A DNA stretch of 64,000 bases from assembly GCF_003663845.1 (NCBI RefSeq), contig NZ_RCCA01000001.1, positions 3,596,001 to 3,660,000 on the forward strand. Reading direction: 5' to 3'. Under the pieces are notes generated by a model. That model ran no database searches. It was not told the DNA's origin and saw only the letters and a list, made by a program, of their open reading frames with translations. Below, one piece after another: positions 53,316 through 61,254 of this stretch. Within the stretch, counting starts at the first letter, position 1. Each line of letters begins with the position of its first letter. The position numbers were made by a program, and so were the translations under genes. The DNA is from Chryseobacterium sp. 7 (lineage in GTDB: Bacteria; Bacteroidota; Bacteroidia; Flavobacteriales; Weeksellaceae).

Positions 53316-56300
53316 ATGAAGAAATTACTAACAATCTCTATACAGAAGAGATGGCTGATGCTTGCCCTTTTCCTTTTACTGGGATTCTTCGGGTATTATT
53401 CCTGGACCAGATTATCCATAGAAGCTTATCCCGATATTGCCGATGTTACTTCTCAGGTGGTAACACAGGTTCCGGGACTGGCCGCTGAAGAGGTAGAACA
53501 GCAAATTACCATTCCTTTGGAAAGATCTCTGAACGGTCTTCCGGGAATGCATGTGATGCGAAGCAAAAGTACCTTCGGACTTTCCATTATTACTATGGTT
53601 TTTGATGATGGTATAGATGATTACTGGGCAAGACAGCGTATCCAGGAAAGGCTGACGGAGGTGGAACTTCCTTATGGTGCACAACCGGGATTAGATCCCC
53701 TCACCTCTCCTATCGGCGAAGTGTACCGTTATATTATTGAAAGTAACAACCACAGTCTGCGGGAACTTACGGATTTACAGAAATTCGTGATTATTCCCCG
53801 TATTAAACAGGTTTCAGGAATTGCTGATGTAACCAATTTTGGGGGAATTACCACTCAGTTTCAGATTGAGCTGGATCCACATAAACTTGAACAATATGGA
53901 CTATCTCTGTCAGAAGTCACCGAAACGATCTCCAAAAACAATGTGAGTGCCGGAGGAAGTATGCTTCCCCGCGGAAATCTTGCGTATGTCATCCGAGGAA
54001 TAGGTTTGGTAAAAGACTTGGATGATCTTGGAAAAATTGTGGTAAAAACACAAAATGGCGTCCCTGTTTTTCTGAATGATGTAGGAACATTGAAATATGG
54101 AAATCTGGAAAGAAAAGGAATTCTTGGTTACACAGACCGAAAACGAAATTATTCTGAAAGTGTGGAAGGAATTGTTCTTTTACTGAGAGGTCAAAATCCT
54201 TCGCAAGTTTTGGACGGAGTACATGAAGCAATTGAAGAACTCAATAATGAAATACTTCCTTCAGGAGTAAAAATCCATCCTTTTCTGGATAGAACAGACC
54301 TTGTAAAAACAACACTTACCACAGTTTCCCATACGCTTACCGAAGGAATTGTATTGGTTATTATTGTGTTGATTGTATTTCTTGGAAGCTGGCGTGGTGC
54401 ATTATTAGTGGCTATTACCATTCCGCTTTCTTTGTTATTTGCTTTTATATTAATGCATTTCACCAATATTCCCGCCAATCTGCTTTCACTGGGAGCGATT
54501 GATTTTGGAATTATTGTAGACGGAGCCATCGTCATGCTGGAAACTATTCTGAAGAAAAGAGAAGAAAACTCTGAAGAAACACTGGAAGAAAAGACCATTA
54601 CCCAAAGAGTGATTGAGGTAGCAAAACCTATTTTCTTTTCTACCATCATTATCATTACCGCTTATCTGCCCTTATTCGCTTTTGAAAGAGTAGAAAAAAA
54701 ATTATTTACCCCCATGGCTTTCACTGTAGGATATGCACTGTTGGGAGCACTTGCTGTAGCATTGCTTCTGATTCCCGGATTGGCTTATGTGATTTATAGA
54801 AAACCACAAAAGATCTATCACAATAAATGGCTGGAAAAATTAAGCACAGCTTATGGAAAAAGCATTGAAAAAATAATGCAGACTCCCAAAAGAGTTATCA
54901 TTCCTATTGCGCTGGTCCTGATATCTGCCGGAATTCTTTCATACAATGTAGGAAAAGACTTCCTTCCGGATCTTGATGAAGGTTCTATATGGCTGCAGGT
55001 ACAGCTGCCACCCGGAATTTCTTTAGCCCAATCAAAAGAAATGAGTGATACTTTACGTGCCCGTACTTTAAAACATCCTGAAATTACTTATATGATGGTT
55101 CAGGCTGGCCGAAATGATGACGGTACCGACCCATGGACAGCTTCCCATTTTGAAGTTTCAGTAGGGATAAAACCTTACAGCGAATGGCCATCAGGAAAAA
55201 CAAAATCAGACCTCATCAAAGAACTGGCAGCAGATTACAAAGACATGCCGGGATTCACCGTAGGGTTTTCACAGCCTATGATTGACGGAGTAATGGATAA
55301 AATCTCAGGAGCCCACAGTGAACTGGTGGTAAAAGTCTATGGGGAAGATTTTAAAGAAACCAGACGAATTGCAGAAAATGTATTGTCAACTTTAAATAAA
55401 ATTCCGGGTTCTGCAGACCTTGCCATTGATCAGGAACCGCCATTACCTCAACTGCAGATTATTGCCAACAGAGACAAAATTGCTCAGTATGGTTTGAATG
55501 TATCAGATGTTGCCGATCTTATTGAAGTCGCTTTGGGAGGGAAAGCCATTTCCCAGATCTTTATTGGCAATAAGGTATATGATATTTCATGCCGTTATAC
55601 AGAAGACAGTCGTGATACTCCTGATAAAATCGGAAATCTAATGCTCACCTCAGCTTCAGGAGCAAAAATCCCTTTATCACAGGTAGCAGAAGTGAAACTG
55701 AGCACCGGAGAAAGCACCATTACCCGAGAAATGAATAAACGACATCTTACGGTAAAGCTGAATCTTAGAGGAACCGATCTTTCTTCTTTCCTGAAAAATG
55801 CACAGGATAAAATTGAAAAAGATATTAAATACGATCATGAAAAATACCAGATTAAATGGGGCGGACAGTTTGAAAATCAAAACAGAGCCTATTCCAGACT
55901 GGCATTTATTGTTCCGTTGGCGCTAGCGATTATGTTCTTACTATTATATGGTGCATTTGGAGATTTCAGACAGGCTTTGGTTTTGATGTCTATTGTTCCA
56001 CTGGCATTATTTGGTGGAATGCTCGCACTCAATATAAGAGGTATGTCTCTGAATGTCTCTTCAGCAGTAGGATTCATCGCTCTCTTTGGAGTTGCCATCC
56101 AGAACGGGGTTATTATGATTTCTCATATCAACGATCTGCGTAAGAAAGGATACGAACTGAAACAGGCTGCTATTAAAGGTGCAAAAGACCGCTTCAGACC
56201 TGTACTAATGACCGCAACAGTTGCTGTAATCGGACTTTTCCCTGCATCACTGGCCACAGGAATCGGTTCTGATGTGCAGCGTCCACTGGCAACCGTAATC

Positions 56301-56411
56301 GTATATGGGCTGATGTTCTCTACTATTTTAACCCTATTCGTGCTGCCTGCTATTTATTTTATGGCTGAACGCCGAAACGAAAAACAAAATTTAGAATCAA
56401 ATGAAAATTAA
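53316..56411 (+). CDS. CusA/CzcA-family heavy-metal RND efflux pump
   Basis: A 1031-residue proton-driven pump with twelve membrane helices and two large periplasmic loops. In helix 4 the motif GAIDFGIIVDGAIVMLE carries the acidic residues typical of heavy-metal RND pumps. The N-terminus (WLMLALFLLLGFFGYYSW) and the PDIADVTSQVVTQVPGLAAEEVE segment are also typical. The metal (Cu, Ag, Zn, Co or Cd) cannot be told from these motifs. It overlaps the channel gene by 11 nt. Confidence 0.95.
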   Translation: MKKLLTISIQKRWLMLALFLLLGFFGYYSWTRLSIEAYPDIADVTSQVVTQVPGLAAEEVEQQITIPLERSLNGLPGMHVMRSKSTFGLSIITMVFDDGIDDYWARQRIQERLTEVELPYGAQPGLDPLTSPIGEVYRYIIESNNHSLRELTDLQKFVIIPRIKQVSGIADVTNFGGITTQFQIELDPHKLEQYGLSLSEVTETISKNNVSAGGSMLPRGNLAYVIRGIGLVKDLDDLGKIVVKTQNGVPVFLNDVGTLKYGNLERKGILGYTDRKRNYSESVEGIVLLLRGQNPSQVLDGVHEAIEELNNEILPSGVKIHPFLDRTDLVKTTLTTVSHTLTEGIVLVIIVLIVFLGSWRGALLVAITIPLSLLFAFILMHFTNIPANLLSLGAIDFGIIVDGAIVMLETILKKREENSEETLEEKTITQRVIEVAKPIFFSTIIIITAYLPLFAFERVEKKLFTPMAFTVGYALLGALAVALLLIPGLAYVIYRKPQKIYHNKWLEKLSTAYGKSIEKIMQTPKRVIIPIALVLISAGILSYNVGKDFLPDLDEGSIWLQVQLPPGISLAQSKEMSDTLRARTLKHPEITYMMVQAGRNDDGTDPWTASHFEVSVGIKPYSEWPSGKTKSDLIKELAADYKDMPGFTVGFSQPMIDGVMDKISGAHSELVVKVYGEDFKETRRIAENVLSTLNKIPGSADLAIDQEPPLPQLQIIANRDKIAQYGLNVSDVADLIEVALGGKAISQIFIGNKVYDISCRYTEDSRDTPDKIGNLMLTSASGAKIPLSQVAEVKLSTGESTITREMNKRHLTVKLNLRGTDLSSFLKNAQDKIEKDIKYDHEKYQIKWGGQFENQNRAYSRLAFIVPLALAIMFLLLYGAFGDFRQALVLMSIVPLALFGGMLALNIRGMSLNVSSAVGFIALFGVAIQNGVIMISHINDLRKKGYELKQAAIKGAKDRFRPVLMTATVAVIGLFPASLATGIGSDVQRPLATVIVYGLMFSTILTLFVLPAIYFMAERRNEKQNLESNEN

Positions 56412-57666
56412 AGTTCAAATTATCATATTATCTGTAATATTATTCAGCATTACAGAGATAAAGGCGCAGGAAAAAGAGCTTTTACCATTTGAAGAATACC
56501 TGAGTCTTGTTGGAAATAAAAACCTGGGTTACGCTTCTCAGAAATATAATGTAAGTATGGCTGAAGCAGCTATCCAGACGGCTAATATGTTTCCTGATCC
56601 ACAACTGGAAATGGAAACCACCAATAACGGAGTGAAGCAGAATATGGGGTATGTCTACGGAGCCTCCATCGGCTGGACGCTTGAATTGGGTGGAAAAAGA
56701 AAAGCCCGAGTTAATCTTGCCAAAAACCAGTCTGAACTGAGCAAGATACAATTGCAGGATTTTTTCAGAAATCTCCGTGCGGATGCCAGTTTAGGATATA
56801 TTGAGGCTTTAAAATTTAAAGCTTTGCTTGATGTACAGCAGGATTCTTATAAAAATATGCAGCAGCTGGCAAAATCCGACAGTATCCGCTACAAATTGGG
56901 AACTATAACATTAGTCACTTCTAAACAGAGTAAGCTGGAAGCAGCTTCTTTACTTAATGAAGTATATCAGGCAGAAAGTGCAGAACAGCAGGCGATCACC
57001 GGTTTATCTGTATTTCTTGGAGACAGCAGAATGACAGGCAGAGATGTTGCCGGAGATTTTAATACCTTCAACAGAGATTTCAGCATTGATGATCTGATTC
57101 TTCAGGCCTTGAATGAAAGAGCAGATTTATTGGCAGCCAAACAAAATACGGAGGTTGCCAAAAGCCAAATCAATCTTGAAAAAGCCAATCGTATCATCGA
57201 CTTGGGAATCAGCGCCGGAGCAGAACGACATACTGAAGCTACCAACGAAATTGCGCCTTCCCCAACTGTAAATGCTGTAAAAATGGGGATCAGTATTCCC
57301 TTAAAGTTTTCCAACAGGAGAAATGCAGGATTGAAGATTGCTGAAATAGCCCATTCTCAGGCAGAGGTTGAATACAAGCAGATTGAACAAAGCATAAAAG
57401 CTGAAGTAATGCAGGCGTATCAACAATATACAGCGACGCAGAAACAACTCAAACAATTCCATAACGGAATGCTTTCTGAAGCACAAAGTATTCTGGAAGG
57501 AATTACTTACAGCTACAAAAGAGGTGAAAGCTCTATTCTTGAAGTGCTGAATGCCCAGAGAACCTATAACAATATACGAAAAGATTATTATCAGGCGCTT
57601 GCCGATAATGCTGCTGCTTTGATTGAGCTTGAACGTAAAGCGGGAATCTGGGATATTCATTTTTAG
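56401..57666 (+). CDS. TolC-family outer-membrane efflux channel
   Basis: A 421-residue exported protein with signal peptide (cleavage after IKAQ). It is almost fully helical, with two related halves of about 180 residues, as in TolC/CzcC: NLGYASQKYNVSMAEAAIQTA starts the first, and RADLLAAKQNTEVAKSQI the second. It ends the efflux operon and overlaps the pump gene. It should carry the metal through the outer membrane. Confidence 0.9.
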   Translation: MKIKVQIIILSVILFSITEIKAQEKELLPFEEYLSLVGNKNLGYASQKYNVSMAEAAIQTANMFPDPQLEMETTNNGVKQNMGYVYGASIGWTLELGGKRKARVNLAKNQSELSKIQLQDFFRNLRADASLGYIEALKFKALLDVQQDSYKNMQQLAKSDSIRYKLGTITLVTSKQSKLEAASLLNEVYQAESAEQQAITGLSVFLGDSRMTGRDVAGDFNTFNRDFSIDDLILQALNERADLLAAKQNTEVAKSQINLEKANRIIDLGISAGAERHTEATNEIAPSPTVNAVKMGISIPLKFSNRRNAGLKIAEIAHSQAEVEYKQIEQSIKAEVMQAYQQYTATQKQLKQFHNGMLSEAQSILEGITYSYKRGESSILEVLNAQRTYNNIRKDYYQALADNAAALIELERKAGIWDIHF

Positions 57667-57744
57667 GAGGGAAGAAGGTAGCTGGAGGAAGGAGGGCTAT
57701 GGAAGCCGGTGGATGGATGAAAATCATTTTATTAATTTGGCAAC

Positions 57745-57871
57745 TATATACAATTTTACAGCATTGTCATTCTGACGAAGGAAGAATCCCATGTAAAGCC
57801 TAGATTCTTCATTTCACTACGTTACATTCAGAATGACAGAGGGCAGCAGGATTAATGTAAAATTGTATATA
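57745..57871. repeat. Nested inverted repeat of 127 nt (REP/MITE-like)
   Basis: Outer arms of 16 nt, TATATACAATTTTACA and TGTAAAATTGTATATA, are perfectly complementary. Inside are GTCATTCTGA (57,766) and TCAGAATGAC (57,828), and further in GAAGAATC and GATTCTTC. The GTCATTCTGA...GAAGAATC type recurs as dispersed element in Chryseobacterium genomes. No open frame is present. Confidence 0.65.
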
Positions 57872-57977
57872 AATATCAATAATTTTTAAAAACTCAAAAA
57901 ATTATCATCAAATGGCAATCAATAAATCTAAAAACACAAATATAACTTCCAGCTTCAAGTCTTCCCGCCTCCAGCAT

Positions 57978-58016
57978 AAAAAAGCCCGGAAATCTAGTAG
58001 ATTTCCGGGCTTTTTT
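57978..58016. terminator. Perfect bidirectional terminator
   Basis: Arms of 18 nt with the core AAGCCCGGAAATCT / AGATTTCCGGGCTT, a 3-nt loop, A-run to the left and T-run to the right. It separates the efflux operon from the convergent DUF1801 gene. Confidence 0.9.
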
Positions 58017-58470
58017 ATCTCTTATACTGCGATTCATAAATTTTGATCCAGTCCTCTGCAGTCATTTTTTTACTGAGTTCAGCGATCAGTTCAAAAGGAA
58101 TATCTTCTGTTTTTTTGAACCGGACACAGGATTTTCCCATATCCAGTTTCTTTTTGGAATGTTTAGGATATTCCGCTACAAACCAGTCCAAAAGTTCCGG
58201 CGTGGAATACAGTCCCATATGATACAATGCTATAAAATTCTTCTGAGAAGCCAGATTGATAAATGGCAGCGGTGTTCCGGGTGCGCAGTGATATCCGGCA
58301 GGATATGTTGACAAAGGAACTACCCAGCCTATCATCCCGTAATTCGTAGCTTCTTCGAAACCTTTCGGGAGATTATCATTCACCGTATCGTAAAGTTCTT
58401 TGAAAGCTTCCTGTCTTTCTTCGGGAATCTTGGAGATATAATCTTCTATGGAAACTGACTGAATCTGCAT
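58015..58470 (-). CDS. DUF1801-family protein
   Basis: A 151-residue cytoplasmic protein. The family pattern is visible: ISKIPEERQEAFKELYDTV near the start, FEEATNYGMIGWVVPLSTYP near residue 38, NFIALYHMGLYS near 78, and KSCVRFKKTEDIPFELI near 112. The fold binds small ligands in related proteins, but the function is unknown. It stands alone. Confidence 0.85.
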   Translation of the reverse strand: MQIQSVSIEDYISKIPEERQEAFKELYDTVNDNLPKGFEEATNYGMIGWVVPLSTYPAGYHCAPGTPLPFINLASQKNFIALYHMGLYSTPELLDWFVAEYPKHSKKKLDMGKSCVRFKKTEDIPFELIAELSKKMTAEDWIKIYESQYKR

Positions 58471-58494
58471 ATTGTATTTTTTTCTAAAATACGA

Positions 58495-59916
58495 TTATTT
58501 TATAAAATTGTACACATTGAACATCTGAACATCTTTGCTGCTCTTTTGAAGGAACATCATTTTGTTCACATTCGGAACGTACTGAATCATATTTCCGTCT
58601 GCAAAACCGTAGTTCTGAAAGAAATTTCTTCCTTTATAATCAAGGCTTACTTCCTGAGGTTTCAGATTCGCGAAATCAAAAACTTTCATAGAAAATCCTG
58701 TATTTCCAAATGCTCCTTTAGGATAGAATGCAGAAATATAAAGCTTGTCTCCCGCTTCAACCAGATGAATTCTTTTTCCTGTAGAAGTTCCTGCCGCAAC
58801 AAATTGCTTTACATCTCCTTCTTTACCAAACTTGATCAGCATTCCCGCATCCAATGAATAAACAGGATCAGGGAAACGGTTCATTGTTGTAGGCATCGGT
58901 CTTGTTACAGTTTCCTGCTGAACAGCCATTAAAACCTCATCCCCTTTTACAATGGTTTTGATCACCTTCACATCGTTCATATCTTTGCTTCCAGCTAAGT
59001 TGGTATTACTGATTACCGCTTTTCCAGACTTCATATCATAATACATTACCGTTCCGAAAGTACTTGATCCAACAGTAACTGTTGCATTTTTTCTTCCAAA
59101 AGTCACCAGATAATCATTGTCATTTTTACTGAATGCGTATAATTTTTCAGGAATATATTTATCATCAAACGGAAGGTCTTTATCTTCCGTATTGGAAACA
59201 AGCTCCAGTTTATAAGATTCTTTCCATCCCGCAGCTTTACGTAAAACAACAATTTTAGCTGAGTTGGTTAATGTCAGAGACTTTTCAACATAATCACTGC
59301 TTAATGTGATTTCTTTGTTCCAAACCGGAGTAAGTGTTCTCAGATCCAATACCAGAACATCATTCACATTCTCTGTTTTTTTGTTGGCAAATCTGTCATT
59401 GAAGATCGCAGCATATTTCCCGTTTTCTGAGAAAAGAACATAAGTTGTTCCTGATCTGTTGGTAGATTCAATGCTGTATTTTGCAATACTTTTTGTCGTA
59501 AATGTTCCTTCCTTTCTGCTGAAAACATGTTGAAAAACTTCTTTTCTGTTTTCTTTTCCGAAATATTCTTCCGTAAATGCTATAAATTTATCATCATCTA
59601 TCTGCTGTGATCCAAGATAATTGTGAAGCACACCGTTTGTTTTATTGGCATAATCTTTTACATAAGTATCTACAAGACTTCCATTCTGATCCAGTTTTCT
59701 CATCAGTAGTTTCTTATGAGGAAAAACATTTCTCATCAATCCGTCAATATTGATCGCGCTGAACATGTAAGAATTGTAATCATCTGCCAATACCAGTTTA
59801 TCATCAGTTTCAAGATTGGCATCTACGGTGAATTTTGTTCCTTCAGTCACTTTCGTCTGTGCATAAGAGTACACAGAAGCTGTAATTAAAGCCGAAGCAA
59901 TAATCTGTTTAATCAT
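58495..59916 (-). CDS. Secreted protein of unknown function, propeller-like
   Basis: A 473-residue protein with a signal peptide (MIKQIIASALITASVYSYAQ). The mature part has repeated beta-segments with alternating charges (LVLADDYNSYMFSAI, FIAFTEEYFGKENR, YAAIFNDRF), as in beta-propellers. No catalytic motif is visible. It follows the gene at 59,927 after 10 nt and is probably cotranscribed with it. Confidence 0.75.
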   Translation of the reverse strand: MIKQIIASALITASVYSYAQTKVTEGTKFTVDANLETDDKLVLADDYNSYMFSAINIDGLMRNVFPHKKLLMRKLDQNGSLVDTYVKDYANKTNGVLHNYLGSQQIDDDKFIAFTEEYFGKENRKEVFQHVFSRKEGTFTTKSIAKYSIESTNRSGTTYVLFSENGKYAAIFNDRFANKKTENVNDVLVLDLRTLTPVWNKEITLSSDYVEKSLTLTNSAKIVVLRKAAGWKESYKLELVSNTEDKDLPFDDKYIPEKLYAFSKNDNDYLVTFGRKNATVTVGSSTFGTVMYYDMKSGKAVISNTNLAGSKDMNDVKVIKTIVKGDEVLMAVQQETVTRPMPTTMNRFPDPVYSLDAGMLIKFGKEGDVKQFVAAGTSTGKRIHLVEAGDKLYISAFYPKGAFGNTGFSMKVFDFANLKPQEVSLDYKGRNFFQNYGFADGNMIQYVPNVNKMMFLQKSSKDVQMFNVYNFIK

Positions 59917-59926
59917 ATTGTTTTCT

Positions 59927-61111
59927 TTAGTTATTATAAATTTTTTCTTCTAATCTTTTCAGTTCAAGATTAGCATCGTAGGATAATTTGATATCTACCA
60001 GATGTTCCTGTAATTCATTTAAATATTTTTCTGCTTCCTGGTAATTTCCTAAAGCGATATTTAATCTGATCAGGTTAAAATAAAGGTACTCTCCTATCTT
60101 TTGATTGTAAAGCGCTTTTTTGTCGTTATAATTTATTTTTGTTAAAGCACTTTTCCAAAGATCGATTCCTTTCTGCATATTTTCCATGGCCACTTTATTC
60201 GGTGGATAATCCGATTTGGCCTGAAGTTTTTTCAGATTGGTTGTAACGTAGATATAGGCTTTCTCCAGATCATCATATTCCCCTTTATTTTTTACAGTTG
60301 CTAATGCCACTGTGGAATTGATGGTCTGATACCCGAAATTTTCATTAATGATATTTCTTGTACGGTCTATCGTTCTCTGAAGATATCTTTTCTCCTGGGC
60401 ATTCAGATTAATTTCATTGGTTGGAACGCTTGCTACTTCAGCAAAATCTGAGAAATAGGTTTTATCCAGTTTTACGGCTCCACCTTGTTTCGCAATAATT
60501 CGTGTTGGCTGGTTGGCGAAAGTTTTCCCCTGATTATCCTGAAAATTCGTTCTCTCCATTTCAATAACAATGTCAAGATAATTTCCACCTTTTGAAAAAC
60601 CAATTACATCTATTTGAGAAGCCAGAATTTTATTATCCACAATTAAAGCATCTCTCAGATCAGGCTGCTGGTAAACCGGTGTTGGAGGAATGTTAAGGAT
60701 AGGTCTTGAAGGAAGTCTCAGCGTAGGAGCTCCATTGGTTGCTGCAATTTTTTCAACAGCCGATAATTTGCTGTATTCGGCAGATTCCAGTTTATATTTT
60801 TCCTGAAGTTTCTTCACCTCAGCATCATAATCTTTTAATCTTTCCTGGTGTTCATATTTCGCATTTTCAACATTCGTCTGATAATTATCAACCTTTCTCT
60901 GATAATCTTCTTTCGACAATCTCACTACATCATCTTTGGTGATATTATAAGGCGATTTTACTGTAACCGTATACGTTCTGCTGGAAAGTTCCGTAGGAAA
61001 AACGGGTTCTTTTAAAAGCTGAAAACTGATCGTTTCTTTATCAATTCTCTGAGCTTGCGAAAATTCGGAATAAAATAATGGTATTAAAAAAAGCAGTTTA
61101 AGTTTATTCAT
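59927..61111 (-). CDS. Secreted TPR-like protein of unknown function
   Basis: A 394-residue exported protein. I start it at the ATG at 61,111, which gives the signal peptide MNKLKLLFLIPLFYSEFSQAQ and lies 20 nt after a TACATTTG element. Residues 65-110 form a charged coiled coil, and the last 110 residues helical pairs of TPR type (YFNLIRLNIALGNYQEAEKY). It forms an operon with the gene at 58,495. Confidence 0.75.
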   Translation of the reverse strand: MNKLKLLFLIPLFYSEFSQAQRIDKETISFQLLKEPVFPTELSSRTYTVTVKSPYNITKDDVVRLSKEDYQRKVDNYQTNVENAKYEHQERLKDYDAEVKKLQEKYKLESAEYSKLSAVEKIAATNGAPTLRLPSRPILNIPPTPVYQQPDLRDALIVDNKILASQIDVIGFSKGGNYLDIVIEMERTNFQDNQGKTFANQPTRIIAKQGGAVKLDKTYFSDFAEVASVPTNEINLNAQEKRYLQRTIDRTRNIINENFGYQTINSTVALATVKNKGEYDDLEKAYIYVTTNLKKLQAKSDYPPNKVAMENMQKGIDLWKSALTKINYNDKKALYNQKIGEYLYFNLIRLNIALGNYQEAEKYLNELQEHLVDIKLSYDANLELKRLEEKIYNN

Positions 61112-61130
61112 AGTGTCATAGTTTCCGGTG

Positions 61131-61138
61131 CAAATGTA
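61131..61138 (-). promoter_or_regulatory. TAnnTTTG element of the 59,927-58,495 operon
   Basis: On the minus strand TACATTTG lies 20 nt before the chosen ATG at 61,111 and supports that start. A -33 TTG is not clear. Confidence 0.5.
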
Positions 61139-61254
61139 TAATAATTTCATCAACATTTTTGAATAATATTTTGTCCAGTTATTATTTAATCTGAGCATAA
61201 AAAAGGCAGTCACACGAATGCGGCTGCCTACAGAAATTATTAACTCAAAAAATT

